Shown piece after piece: positions 47,224 to 56,446 of a DNA stretch of 64,000 bases (position 1 is its first letter; each line of letters opens with the position of its first letter). The position numbers and the translations under genes are program-made. The notes below the pieces were generated by a model. That model did no database searches. It was not told the origin of the DNA and saw only the letters and a list, made by a program, of their open reading frames with translations. Source of the DNA: Paracoccus aerius. Lineage in GTDB: Bacteria; Pseudomonadota; Alphaproteobacteria; Rhodobacterales; Rhodobacteraceae. The stretch lies in contig NZ_BNCL01000002.1 of NCBI RefSeq assembly GCF_014656455.1, positions 124,001 to 188,000 on the forward strand, given 5' to 3'.

Positions 47224-48770
47224 GGGATCATGGCCTTCAGCGTGGACAAGTGATCGGCCTCGGACGCGGGCTTGTCCCAGCGGATGCGGCTGATGCGGGG
47301 AAAGCGCATGGCGACGCCCGACTTGTGGCGGCCGGATGCGTTCAGCCCCTCGAAGGCGACCTCAAGCACCAGCTTGGGCGCGACTGACCGGACCGGGCCA
47401 AAGCGTTCGGTGGTGTTGTTCCTCACAAAGCGGTCCAGTTCGCGCAGTTCCTCGTCGGTGAAGCCGAAATAGGCCTTGCCGACCGGGACAAGCTGGTCCG
47501 CCTCCCACAGGCCGAAGGTGAAATCGCTGTAGAAGCCCGACCGCTTGCCATGGCCGCGCTGCGCATAAAGCAGGACGGCGTCGACCACATGAGGATCGCG
47601 CTTCCACTTGAACCACGGCCCGCGCGGGCGCCCGCCGACGTAAGGGCTGTCGCGGCGCTTGATCATCACGCCCTCGATCACCGCCGCCGGGGGATCGGCG
47701 CGCAGGGCCGCCAGATCGTCCCAGGTGGTGAAATCCAGCAGGGGCGACACGTCGATGCGGTTGCTGCCGAAATCCGCGCCTTCCAGCACGGCGCGTCGTT
47801 CCATCAGCGGCAGTTCACGAAGATCGCGGCCCTGCCAGATCATCAGGTCATAAACGCGCAGACCGGCAGGGTGGCTTTCCAGCATCCCGCGTCCCACCTG
47901 CTTGCGGCCAAGCCGCTTTTGCAGGTCGCCGAAGACCGCGACATCCTCGCCGCGCCTGACCAACAGTTCACCGTCCACAGTGCCGTCGAAGTTCAGCGCC
48001 TCGATCAGGTCGGGAAAGCTGTTGCTGATATCCTCTCCGGTGCGGGAATAGAGCCTGCGCACCCCGCCGTCGTTGATCGCCTGCACGCGGATGCCGTCCC
48101 ATTTCCATTCCGCGACATAATCGGCGGGATCGAAGGCCCCAAGCTGGTCCAGATCGACCGGCGTGGACAGCATCACCGGGCGGAAAGGCGCACGGGCGGC
48201 ATGTTCGGGACGCGTGCCGCCCGCGATCCAGTCGAACAAGGGCTGATAGGGCGGGGTCAGCCCGTGCCAGATCTCCTCGATCTGGGCCACGTCGGGATCG
48301 CCCATATCCGCCAAGGCCATGCGCGCCATGCGGGCCGACAGGCCGATGCGCATGTTGCCCGTGGCAAGCTTCAGGAAGGCAAGGCGCTGCGACGGACCCA
48401 GCCGGTCCAGCATCGTGGCGATGGCCGCGGGCAGGCCCGCCTTGCCGGTTTCCGACAGCAGCGCCACCGCCTGGGTCAAGGGCACGTCCTCGTTCCGGTC
48501 CGTGTCCCACAACAAGGCGATGGTTTCGGCCAGATCGCCCACAAAATCATAGGACATCGCGAAAAGCTGTTCGTCCACGCGTTCCACCATCAGCCCGCGC
48601 AACAGGCCGGGCGTCACGGTGCGCAGCTTCAGATCGCCCGTCAGGGCGGCCAGGGCATAGCCCCGATCGGGGTCGGGCGTCTGTTCCAGGTAATGCCGCA
48701 GAAGCCGCAGCTTGGCATTGCGCGCGGGCGTGAAGGCCAGGCGTTCCAGAAGATTCGCGAAGGCTCTCAT
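47220..48770 (-). CDS. ATP-dependent DNA ligase of the Lhr repair operon
   Basis: A 516-residue ATP-dependent ligase. Adenylation motif I is EWKWDGIRVQ, with the active Lys in KWDG. Further motifs are DGELLVRR, VIEGVMIKRRDSPY and WFKWKRDP, then an OB domain. The N-terminal helical DNA-binding domain (1-200) matches the 'cisplatin damage response' ligase family. ATG 48770 overlaps the exonuclease stop (ATGA); a longer frame upstream is not supported. Confidence 0.92.
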   Translation of the reverse strand: MRAFANLLERLAFTPARNAKLRLLRHYLEQTPDPDRGYALAALTGDLKLRTVTPGLLRGLMVERVDEQLFAMSYDFVGDLAETIALLWDTDRNEDVPLTQAVALLSETGKAGLPAAIATMLDRLGPSQRLAFLKLATGNMRIGLSARMARMALADMGDPDVAQIEEIWHGLTPPYQPLFDWIAGGTRPEHAARAPFRPVMLSTPVDLDQLGAFDPADYVAEWKWDGIRVQAINDGGVRRLYSRTGEDISNSFPDLIEALNFDGTVDGELLVRRGEDVAVFGDLQKRLGRKQVGRGMLESHPAGLRVYDLMIWQGRDLRELPLMERRAVLEGADFGSNRIDVSPLLDFTTWDDLAALRADPPAAVIEGVMIKRRDSPYVGGRPRGPWFKWKRDPHVVDAVLLYAQRGHGKRSGFYSDFTFGLWEADQLVPVGKAYFGFTDEELRELDRFVRNNTTERFGPVRSVAPKLVLEVAFEGLNASGRHKSGVAMRFPRISRIRWDKPASEADHLSTLKAMIP

Positions 48771-49759
48771 TCCGGCTCGTCCTCGTATCCGACAAGGCGC
48801 AGCGGGCGGGCCGGGATTCCCTGCAATTCGCACCACCGCATCAGCCCGTCCTCGGCCCCGTGGGTGATCCAGACTTCCTGGGGGGCCAGTTCACGGATGG
48901 TTCGCGTCACCTGCGGCCAGTCCACATGGTCGCTGATCACCAGGGGAAGTTCGACGCCCCTTTGCCTGGCACGCGCCCGCACCGCCATCCAGCCGGACGC
49001 AAAGCCGATGACGGGGTCGCGGAACCGCTGCACCCAAGCGGATGCAAAGGCCGAAGGCGGCGCGATCACCAGTTGCGCGTCCACCTGTTTCGCGGTGGCG
49101 GGGACCAGGGGGCCAAGGTCGATGCCCTGTTCCAGATGGTAATCGCACAAGCGTTGCAGCGCGCCGTGGATCGCGATAGGTCCGTCGATCCCCGCCTGCC
49201 GCGCCAGCATGATCAGCCGCTGCGCCTTGCCCAGGGCATAGGCGCCGATCAGGTGGTGGCGTTCGGGAAACTCGGCCATGCTCGCCAGCAGGCGGGTCAT
49301 CTCGCCCGCCGGGTCGGGATGGCGAAAAACCGGCAGGCCAAAGGTCGCCTCGGTCACGAAGATGTCGCAGGGCACGGGTTCATAAGGCGCGCTGACCGGA
49401 TTCGGGTGGCGGCAGTAATCGCCCGAAACGACGATTTTGGGGCCGCGGTCCGGCTGCACGGCGATCTGCGCTGATCCAAGGATATGGCCCGCCGGGTGGA
49501 AGCTGACGGTGGTGTCGCCGATCCTCAGCGGCTCGTCCGCCGCCTGACGCTGACCCGCGAAATCCTCGCCATAGCGGATCGCCATGATCTCCAGCGTCTG
49601 GCGGGTGGCAAGGACCGCGCCGTGCCCCGACCGGGCATGGTCGCCATGGCCATGAGTGATCAGCGCGCGATGCACCGGACGGACCGGGTCGATGTAGAAG
49701 TCACCGGGGGGGCAATAAAGACCGGCCGGGGTGGGGTGCAGGATCTGATCGGCGCGCAT
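48767..49759 (-). CDS. Ligase-associated DNA damage response exonuclease (beta-CASP MBL)
   Basis: A 330-residue metallo-beta-lactamase/beta-CASP nuclease. The metal motif is ITHGHGDHARSGHG, followed by PAGHILGSAQI and VVSGDYCRHPN. It is the first gene of the exonuclease-ligase-helicase-PdeM operon, whose members overlap by four bases each. A one-mismatch SOS-like box is 14 bases upstream. Confidence 0.9.
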   Translation of the reverse strand: MRADQILHPTPAGLYCPPGDFYIDPVRPVHRALITHGHGDHARSGHGAVLATRQTLEIMAIRYGEDFAGQRQAADEPLRIGDTTVSFHPAGHILGSAQIAVQPDRGPKIVVSGDYCRHPNPVSAPYEPVPCDIFVTEATFGLPVFRHPDPAGEMTRLLASMAEFPERHHLIGAYALGKAQRLIMLARQAGIDGPIAIHGALQRLCDYHLEQGIDLGPLVPATAKQVDAQLVIAPPSAFASAWVQRFRDPVIGFASGWMAVRARARQRGVELPLVISDHVDWPQVTRTIRELAPQEVWITHGAEDGLMRWCELQGIPARPLRLVGYEDEPE

Positions 49760-49773
49760 GGGTCCTAGATGGT

Positions 49774-49788
49774 GAACATTCCATGAAA
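49774..49788. promoter_or_regulatory. SOS-box-like repeat upstream of the Lhr operon (one mismatch)
   Basis: GAAC-N7-GAAA at 49774-49788 differs by one base from the alphaproteobacterial LexA site (GTTC-N7-GTTC, or GAAC-N7-GAAC in reverse). It lies 14 bases from the exonuclease start codon, the same distance as the perfect box at 57689. One mismatch in 8 defined positions makes chance plausible. Confidence 0.35.
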
Positions 49789-49823
49789 ATCAACGCCGCA
49801 GCGGGGTTGGCCGTTCCCGCGCC

Positions 49824-50729
49824 TCAGGCGGGGGGCGGGCGCCGGACGGGCACCACCGGGGCAGGCGCCTTGGACAGTTGCACCGCCAGGATGCCTGCCA
49901 TGATGACCCCCACGCCGATCACGTCGCCCGCCGCCAGTTCCTCGCCCAAGAGCAGCGCGCCGGTCGCGACGCCGAAGAAGGGCGTCAGGAAATGAAAGGT
50001 CGCCGCACGGACCGCGCCGATGCGGCCCACCAGCTTGAACCAGATCCAGGTCGCAACCAGCCCCGGCACGATCACCGTATAAAGAAAGGCCCAGACCAGC
50101 CGCGGATGAAGATCGACCCGGAAATCCTCGACCAAGGGCGCGACGATCCACAGGGTCGCGGACCCGACCAGCATCTGCAGGCCCACGATCATCATCACGT
50201 TGCCGCCGGAACTGGCGCCGCGCACCGTCAGCGTGGCCACGGCCAGCGCCAGGGCCGCGGCAAAGCACATCACGATGCCGACCGGATCGCTGCCCCCGCC
50301 CTGCAGCCGCGCGCCCATGATGATCGCCACGCCCGCCAGCCCCAGGGCCAAGCCCAGGACGCCCATTGGCCGCAGCCTTTCGCCGAACAGGGACCAGCCC
50401 AGCATCGCCACGATCAGCGGCATGGTGGCTGCGATGATCGAGGCCAGTCCCGCCTCGATCCACTGCATCGCCACCCAGTTCAGCCCCAGGTAAAGCGCGT
50501 TCTGGCACAGGCCCAGGATCACCACGGCCCGCCATTGGGCGCGGGTCAGGGCCCGCCAGGTCTCGCCCATCGCGAGGGCGATGACGAAGGCCGCCGCCCC
50601 GGACATGGCGAAACGCAGGGCAAGGGCGAACAGCGGCGGCGCCTCGGTCACGATCATGCGGGTCGAGGTGAAGGCCGAGGCCCACATCACCGCGAAGAAC
50701 ACCCCCATGAGGATTGCGCGAATGTCCAT
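49824..50729 (-). CDS. EamA/DMT-family transporter
   Basis: A 301-residue inner-membrane protein with about ten hydrophobic segments in two EamA repeats. The first repeat begins at AILMGVFFAVMWASAFTSTR and the second at GIVMCFAAALALAVATL. It probably exports a metabolite such as an amino acid; the substrate is not readable. I chose ATG 50729 because the hydrophobic first helix begins just after. It is a single gene. Confidence 0.88.
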   Translation of the reverse strand: MDIRAILMGVFFAVMWASAFTSTRMIVTEAPPLFALALRFAMSGAAAFVIALAMGETWRALTRAQWRAVVILGLCQNALYLGLNWVAMQWIEAGLASIIAATMPLIVAMLGWSLFGERLRPMGVLGLALGLAGVAIIMGARLQGGGSDPVGIVMCFAAALALAVATLTVRGASSGGNVMMIVGLQMLVGSATLWIVAPLVEDFRVDLHPRLVWAFLYTVIVPGLVATWIWFKLVGRIGAVRAATFHFLTPFFGVATGALLLGEELAAGDVIGVGVIMAGILAVQLSKAPAPVVPVRRPPPA

Positions 50730-50795
50730 TCCGGCCCCATTTGCAGATGATGCAGAAGGGCTAGCAGAGACGGATTGTCGCAGGAAGGCCAAAAC

Positions 50796-50823
50796 AGAAA
50801 AGAGCCGCGCCCTATGGCGCGGC
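50796..50823 (-). terminator. Intrinsic terminator after the HU gene
   Basis: Arms GCCGCGCC (50804-50811) and GGCGCGGC (50816-50823) with a 4-base loop. In the reading direction the stem is followed by TCTTTTCTGTTTT. It lies 27 bases past the HU stop. Confidence 0.82.
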
Positions 50824-50849
50824 CCCGTTTCCTTGACCGGAAAGGTCGA

Positions 50850-51149
50850 TCAGCTGTTGACGCTGTCCTTCAGCGCCTTGGCGACCGTGACCTTGACCTG
50901 CTTGTCGGCAGGCTTGGTCATCATTTCCTGGGTCTGCGGGTTGCGGACCTGGCGTTCCGGACGGGCGCGGCAGGCGATCTTGCCAATGCCGGGGATCGTG
51001 ACCGAGCCGCCGGCGGCGACTTCACGGGCGACGACAGCGGCGATCGCGTCCAGTGCGGCCGAAGCCGATTTCTTGTCCGAACCCATTTCCTCGGCCAGGG
51101 TGGCAACGAGCTGGGTCTTGGTCATCGGTTTCGCGGATGGCGTTGCCAT
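50850..51149 (-). CDS. HU-family DNA-binding protein
   Basis: A 99-residue histone-like protein that bends DNA. The core starts at MTKTQLVATLAEEMG (residue 9) and has IPGIGKIACRARPERQVRNPQT, with the beta-arm Pro in RNPQT. The C-terminal VKVTVAKALKDSVNS is typical. An 8-residue N-terminal extension precedes the usual Met; ATG at residue 9 is a possible start. Likely a second HU rather than HupA/B proper. Confidence 0.93.
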   Translation of the reverse strand: MATPSAKPMTKTQLVATLAEEMGSDKKSASAALDAIAAVVAREVAAGGSVTIPGIGKIACRARPERQVRNPQTQEMMTKPADKQVKVTVAKALKDSVNS

Positions 51150-51298
51150 GAATCTGTCTCCTCTTGCCCGGTTCTGCGGGGGCTGCGAATTGCGCCTTTG
51201 GCGGCATATCGCCTGCTACACACGGTTTTGCCCAACAGATCAAGAGTTTTTCGCCGTTTCCTGGGAAAGCGGGCGCAGGCCAGCCGGTTGACGCAAGG

Positions 51299-52777
51299 TC
51301 AAAGAAAGGCCGTCTCGTGGAATGACCGCAATTTGCGCGAATGGATCCGTTCCAGCGGCATCTCTCGCAGCTTTTCCATGGCGCGGATGCCGATCAGCAG
51401 GTGGTTGGCGACCTGGCTGCGATAGAAGTCGGTGGCCATGCCCGGCAGCTTCAGTTCACCATGCAGCGGCTTGTCGCTGACACACAGCAGCGTGCCATAG
51501 GGCACCCGGAAGCGGAAGCCGTTGGCGGCGATGGTCGCGCTTTCCATGTCAAGCGCCACGGCCCGCGCCAGGGACAGCCGGTGGATCGGCGTGTCGCGCA
51601 ATTCCCAGTTGCGGTTGTCGATGGTGGCGACGGTGCCGGTGCGCATGATGCGCTTCAGCTCGTAGCCTTCCAGCTGCGTAACCTCGGCCACGGCTTCCTG
51701 AAGGGCGACCTGCACCTCGGACAGGGTGGGCAGCGGGACCCAGACCGGCAGGTCGGCGTCCAGGACGTGATCCTCGCGCAGGTAGGCGTGGGCCAGCACA
51801 AAGTCGCCCAGCCGCTGGCTGTTGCGCAGGCCCGCGCAATGGCCGACCATCAGCCAGGCATGGGGGCGCAGAACCGCGATGTGGTCGGTCGCCGTCTTGG
51901 CGTTCGACGGGCCGACGCCGATATTGACTAGCGTGATCCCCTGCCCGTTCGCCCGCTTGAGGTGATAGGCGGGCATCTGCGGCAGCTTGGCCAATGCGGC
52001 CAGGGGCGCTTCGGGATCGGTGATCTCCTGGTTGCCGGGGGCGACGAAGCTGTCATAGCCCAGCGAAGGGTCGCCCAGGACGCGGCGGGCGAAGGCCTCG
52101 AACTCGTCCACGTAGAACTGGTAGTTGGTGAACAGGATGAAGTTCTGGAAATGCTCGGCCGCCGTTGCCGTGTAGTGCTGCAGCCGCGCCAGGGAATAAT
52201 CGATGCGCTGCGCCGTGAAGGCCGCCAGGTGCTGCGATCCGTCGGGCATGGGACCCGCCACACCGTTCACGATGTCGTCGTTCATGGTGTTCAGATCCGG
52301 CACGTCGAAGACATCGCGGAGCGAGAAGTCCAGCACCCCTTCCTGCGGCACGGCCAGGTCGCTTTGATGCGCAACGGCGAAATGCACGGGCATCGGCGTC
52401 TCGCTGACGCCAACGGTCACCGGGACGCCGTGGTTGCGGATCAGCAGCCCGATCTGTTCGCGCAGGTAGTTGCCGAACAGGTCGGGCCGGGTGACCGTGG
52501 CGGAATAGCTGCCGGGGGCCACGACATGGCCAAAGGCCAGCCGCGAATCGACCGAAGGATGCGAGGTCACGGTCAGGCGCAGTTCCGGATAAAAGGCGCG
52601 ATAGCGGGCCGTGGGCTTTTCACCTTCAAGCGCCCGGGTGAAGCGATCCAGCAGGAAGCCCGTTGATTGCGTGTAAAGCGCCTTCAGATGCGCAACCGCG
52701 GCGCCGGCATCGGTGAATTGCTGGCGTCCCGGGGCCGCCGGAGTGTCAACCGGAAGATAGCGGGTATCCGTGTCCAT
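51299..52777 (-). CDS. amn: AMP nucleosidase
   Basis: A 492-residue enzyme that cleaves AMP to adenine and ribose 5-phosphate. The N-terminal regulatory domain includes YRAFYPELRLTVTSHPSVDSRLAFGHV. The C-terminal phosphorylase-like domain has ITLVNIGVGPSNAKTATDHIAVLRPHAWLMVGHCAGL and ALDMESATIAANGFRFRVPYG with the catalytic-site Asp-Met-Glu-Ser. ATG 52777 has AAGGA upstream and gives the normal family length. It diverges from an epimerase gene across 93 bases. Confidence 0.93.
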   Translation of the reverse strand: MDTDTRYLPVDTPAAPGRQQFTDAGAAVAHLKALYTQSTGFLLDRFTRALEGEKPTARYRAFYPELRLTVTSHPSVDSRLAFGHVVAPGSYSATVTRPDLFGNYLREQIGLLIRNHGVPVTVGVSETPMPVHFAVAHQSDLAVPQEGVLDFSLRDVFDVPDLNTMNDDIVNGVAGPMPDGSQHLAAFTAQRIDYSLARLQHYTATAAEHFQNFILFTNYQFYVDEFEAFARRVLGDPSLGYDSFVAPGNQEITDPEAPLAALAKLPQMPAYHLKRANGQGITLVNIGVGPSNAKTATDHIAVLRPHAWLMVGHCAGLRNSQRLGDFVLAHAYLREDHVLDADLPVWVPLPTLSEVQVALQEAVAEVTQLEGYELKRIMRTGTVATIDNRNWELRDTPIHRLSLARAVALDMESATIAANGFRFRVPYGTLLCVSDKPLHGELKLPGMATDFYRSQVANHLLIGIRAMEKLREMPLERIHSRKLRSFHETAFL

Positions 52778-52870
52778 TCGTCTTGTCCTTGCTTTCCCTC
52801 GACCCTGCCAGCGACGCCCGCCGCAGGCAAGCGTCTGGCGTCCGGCAGAACGGGCCGTTACGGTGCGGTC

Positions 52871-53782
52871 ATGAAGATGCTGGTTTTCGGTCATGGCTAT
52901 TCCGCTGGCTTCCTGACGCCCCTGCTGCGGGCGCGGGGCTGGCAGGTTCTTGGCACGACGCGGAACAATCCCCGCCGCGTCGCGTCCGCAGGGGCCGAGC
53001 CGGTCCTGTGGCCGGGCGAGGAAGAACGGCTGCGCAGCGAAATCGCCGCGGCGGACGCGATCCTGGTGTCGGCCGCGCCGGGGCCCCAGGGCGATCCTGT
53101 GCTGGCGACGTTCCAAGACGATCTGGCCCGGGCGCGGCCCCGGTGGCTGGGTTATCTGTCCACCACCGGCGTTTATGGTGACCGCGACGGCGGTTGGGTC
53201 ACCGAGGACAGCCCGCTGGACGCCACCGGCCCTCGCGGCCAGGCCCGCATCCGGGCCGAGGGCGACTGGCGCGCCCTGGCCGACCGGGCCGGGCTGCCCC
53301 TGCACATCTTTCGGCTGGCGGGTATCTATGGCCCGGGACGCGGCCCGTTCGAGAAGGTCCGGAACGGCACTGCCCGGCGGATCATCAAGCCGGGCCAGGT
53401 CTTTTCCCGCATCCATGCCCAGGACATCGCCCAGGTCCTGCTGGCCTCGATCGACCGGCCCGCGCCGGGCCGGGCCTATAACCTCTGCGACGACGATCCG
53501 GCCCCGCCGCAGGACGTGCTGGCCCATGCCGCGGCCCTGCTGGACCTTCCGCCGCCGCCCCAGGTGGCCTTCGAGGATGCCGAGATGACGCCAATGGCGC
53601 GGTCCTTCTACGAAGACAACAAGCGCGTCTCGAACCGGCGCATCAAGGAGGAACTGGGGGTCACGCTGCTTTACCCCGACTATCGCAGCGGCCTTGACGC
53701 GATCCTGGCCACCGAAGGGGGCGGGGGCGGATCGCCGCATGGACTTCGCGCCCGGCCCGTGCATGATCGCGGCCATGAGTGA
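52871..53782 (+). CDS. NAD-dependent epimerase/dehydratase-like protein
   Basis: A 303-residue extended-SDR protein. The NAD loop is FGHGYSAGF (residues 6-14), and the active-site Tyr lies in STTGVYGDRDGGWVTE. FRLAGIYGPGRGPFEKVR and the C-terminal YEDNKRVSNRRIKEELG are family features. Similar proteins are annotated as YeeZ-like. The substrate is unknown. Its end overlaps the hydroxylase gene by 8 bases. Confidence 0.86.
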   Translation: MKMLVFGHGYSAGFLTPLLRARGWQVLGTTRNNPRRVASAGAEPVLWPGEEERLRSEIAAADAILVSAAPGPQGDPVLATFQDDLARARPRWLGYLSTTGVYGDRDGGWVTEDSPLDATGPRGQARIRAEGDWRALADRAGLPLHIFRLAGIYGPGRGPFEKVRNGTARRIIKPGQVFSRIHAQDIAQVLLASIDRPAPGRAYNLCDDDPAPPQDVLAHAAALLDLPPPPQVAFEDAEMTPMARSFYEDNKRVSNRRIKEELGVTLLYPDYRSGLDAILATEGGGGGSPHGLRARPVHDRGHE

Positions 53783-54995
53783 TGTGGATGTCCTGATCGC
53801 TGGCGGCGGGCTGAATGGCCCTACCCTGGCCCTGGCCCTGGCCCAAGCTGGGCTGCGTGTGGCGGTGGTCGATCCGCGCCCGGCCGATGCGCGGGCGGGC
53901 GACAACTTTGACGGGCGGGCCTATGCGCTTGCCGTGGCCTCGCAACGGCTGCTGAAGGCGCTTGGGCTGTGGGACGGGCTGGCGGGCGACAGCCAGCCGA
54001 TCCGGCAGGTCAAGGCGTCCCAAGGCCGGCCCGGCGAAGGCGCCGCGCCCTTCTTCCTGCATTTCGACAGCGCCGAGATCGAGGAAGGGCCGGTGGGCTT
54101 CATGCTCGAGGATCGGTTCTTGTATCGCGCCCTGCTGCGGGCGATGCAGGACCGCGTGCAGCACCTGACCGGCCTGTCGGTCACGGACCATCAGGCCACC
54201 GGCGCGGGCGTCGAGGCCGTGCTGTCCGACGGGCGCCGCATCCGCGCCCGGCTCATGGTGGGCGCCGACGGGCGTGGGTCGGGCGTGGCCGCGCGCGCGG
54301 GGATCCGGCGGCAGGGCTGGGATTACGGCCAGACCGCGCTTGTCACAGCGATCGCCCATGACCGCCCGCACGAGGGCATCGCGCAGCAGTATTTCATGGC
54401 GACCGGCCCGCTGGCGATCCTGCCCCTGCCTGGCAACCGCAGCAGCGTCGTCTGGTCCGAAACCCATGACAATGCCCGCGCCATCGCCGCCCTGGATGAC
54501 GAGGCCTTCCTGGACGTGCTGCGCCCGCGTTTCGGCGACTACCTGGGCCGGATTTCCCTGGCCGGGGCGCGCTTCACCTATCCCCTCAGCCTGTCGCTGG
54601 CCGAACGCTACGCCGCCGACCGGGTGGCCCTGGTGGGCGATGCGGCCCATGGCGTCCATCCCATCGCCGGACAGGGCCTGAACCTGGGCCTGCGCGATGT
54701 CGCGGCCCTGGCCGAGGTGCTGGTCGATGCCGCCCGGCGCGGCGAGGATATCGGGTCCGAACTGGTGCTGGAACGATACCAGGGCTGGCGGCGCTTCGAC
54801 GCGACCGCCCTGGCGCTTGGCATGGACGGGGTGAACCGGCTGTTCGGCAGCGACAATCCGCTGCTGTCGGCGGCGCGCGGCATCGGGATGGGGCTGGTTA
54901 CGGCCGTGCCTGCGCTGCGGCGTGGCTTCATGCGGCAGGCGGCGGGGCTGGCGGTCGAACCGATGCCGAGGCTGCTGACGGGGCAGCCTTTGTAA
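53775..54995 (+). CDS. UbiH/UbiF-family FAD-dependent hydroxylase
   Basis: A 406-residue flavin monooxygenase. It has IAGGGLNGPTLALALAQ (FAD), DGRAYALAVASQRLL, the middle LMVGADGRGS (DG motif) and GDAAHGVHPIAGQGLNLGLRD. This is the ubiquinone ring hydroxylase family (UbiH, UbiF, UbiL). Which ring position it hydroxylates cannot be told here. I chose ATG 53775 because it starts the FAD strand SDVDVLIAGGG; upstream ATGs extend into the previous gene. Confidence 0.9.
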   Translation: MSDVDVLIAGGGLNGPTLALALAQAGLRVAVVDPRPADARAGDNFDGRAYALAVASQRLLKALGLWDGLAGDSQPIRQVKASQGRPGEGAAPFFLHFDSAEIEEGPVGFMLEDRFLYRALLRAMQDRVQHLTGLSVTDHQATGAGVEAVLSDGRRIRARLMVGADGRGSGVAARAGIRRQGWDYGQTALVTAIAHDRPHEGIAQQYFMATGPLAILPLPGNRSSVVWSETHDNARAIAALDDEAFLDVLRPRFGDYLGRISLAGARFTYPLSLSLAERYAADRVALVGDAAHGVHPIAGQGLNLGLRDVAALAEVLVDAARRGEDIGSELVLERYQGWRRFDATALALGMDGVNRLFGSDNPLLSAARGIGMGLVTAVPALRRGFMRQAAGLAVEPMPRLLTGQPL

Positions 54996-55036
54996 AGGGC
55001 CTGCAGTTCCACCCTGGCTGAACAAGGAAACAGGCT

Positions 55037-56446
55037 TCAGGCCGCGATCATCTGGCGGGCCTGCGCCAGATCCTGCGCGAACTGTTTCTGCGCCTCGGCC
55101 GCGCGGTCGCCGTCAAGCCGCAGGATCAGGCTGGGGTGCCAGGTCAGCAGCACCGGCCCGCCATCGAGCGCCCGTTCCACCTGCCCGCGCCGCGGCGTCA
55201 GCGGCCGGTTGTTTCCCGTCAGCGCAAAGGCCGCTGTGGCCCCCATTGCCAGCGTCAGCCGGGGCTGCACGAAGCCGCGTTCCAGATCCAGCCACCAGCG
55301 GCAGTGCTTGATCTCGGATACGTTGGGGGTCTGGTGGATGCGGCGCTTGCCGCGCGGTGTGAACTTGAAGTGCTTGACCGCATTGGTCATCCAGACTCGC
55401 CTGGCGTCCAGCCCAGCCTGTTCCATCGTCCGGTGCAGAAGCTGGCCTGCCGGTCCGACAAAGGGAAGGCCCTGCAGATCCTCCTGATCGCCGGGCGCCT
55501 CGCCCACGATCATCAGGGGCGCGGCGGGATCGCCCTTGCCCCAGACCGTTTGCGTGGCCGCATGGCACAGGTCGCAGCGCGTGCAGCGGCTTGCCTGCCG
55601 GCCGGCGCTGTCCATGTCTTGCGGCATGCTTTCGTCGGGCGCCTGGCGGATCCGCGCCGTGACCTTGGCCGCGAAACCCGGCGCGGTCGAGGCTCCGGCA
55701 TCCCGCATCGCCTGCACCCGGCGCGGCGCATCGGCCAGCATCTGAGCGATCAGCCCGGTTTCCGGCAGGTTCTTCCAGTATTTCACCGGCATTTCCGACC
55801 GCATGGCCTGGGTCTTGATCCGGGCGGGGTTGAAGATGTTGGCGAAATAGGTCTGCCACAAATCGTGGCTGGCGTCCTCGGGCAGGTTTGGGCGGTCTGC
55901 AGGCGGGTCATAGGTGATCGTCCCGTCAAAGCGGGCAGTGCCTTCGGGCGTGGCGATCAGCCAGTCCATGTCGGCAAACCGTTTGACGAAGAACGGCGTC
56001 GCGGCCTCGAGGATCGGATGTTCCGGTTCGAACCAGGCGCCGAAGCTGCGGCGCGGACCCTGGGCCGGCAGTTCGTGGAACCGGACAAAGGCGTGCATCT
56101 TGTGGATGTCGCGGCGCACCGACTTGGCCATGCGCCCCAGCCGGTCGGTCAACGGATCGGCGGGGTTGGCGATGAAGCCGCGGTCGTCCTGCAGGCGCAT
56201 CAGCGCGGTGTACAGCAAGGCCCAGCGTTCAGGATCGGAATGGCTGGCGACCGAGCGGGCGAGGTCCAGGAAATCCTTGCTGGCGGTGACCGGCTGCGGA
56301 CCGGGCGGCGGCACGGGATCGGACCCGAACAGGCCCCCGTCGTCCCAGGTCACGTCGGTCGGGCTGACGCGGTTCGATGCAAGCTGCCGCGCCGCGTCGC
56401 GCCAGGCCTGGAACCGGCCGAAACGGGGCAGGTCGACGCGGATCAC
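55037..56446 (-). CDS. DUF4130 domain fused to UdgX-family uracil-DNA binding protein
   Basis: A 469-residue two-domain protein. The N-terminal half (about 1-260) is the DUF4130/TIGR03915 module (LLYTALMRLQDDRGFI, VRFHELPAQGPRRSFGAWFEPEHP, YFANIFNPARIKTQAMRSEMP). The C-terminal half (about 290-469) is an iron-sulfur uracil-DNA glycosylase of UdgX type: CTRCDLC, IVGEAPGDQEDLQG, and the UdgX-specific loop KRRIHQTPN, whose His can link covalently to the abasic sugar. The start is GTG 56446, overlapping the radical SAM stop. The pair lies behind an SOS box. Confidence 0.9.
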   Translation of the reverse strand: MIRVDLPRFGRFQAWRDAARQLASNRVSPTDVTWDDGGLFGSDPVPPPGPQPVTASKDFLDLARSVASHSDPERWALLYTALMRLQDDRGFIANPADPLTDRLGRMAKSVRRDIHKMHAFVRFHELPAQGPRRSFGAWFEPEHPILEAATPFFVKRFADMDWLIATPEGTARFDGTITYDPPADRPNLPEDASHDLWQTYFANIFNPARIKTQAMRSEMPVKYWKNLPETGLIAQMLADAPRRVQAMRDAGASTAPGFAAKVTARIRQAPDESMPQDMDSAGRQASRCTRCDLCHAATQTVWGKGDPAAPLMIVGEAPGDQEDLQGLPFVGPAGQLLHRTMEQAGLDARRVWMTNAVKHFKFTPRGKRRIHQTPNVSEIKHCRWWLDLERGFVQPRLTLAMGATAAFALTGNNRPLTPRRGQVERALDGGPVLLTWHPSLILRLDGDRAAEAQKQFAQDLAQARQMIAA

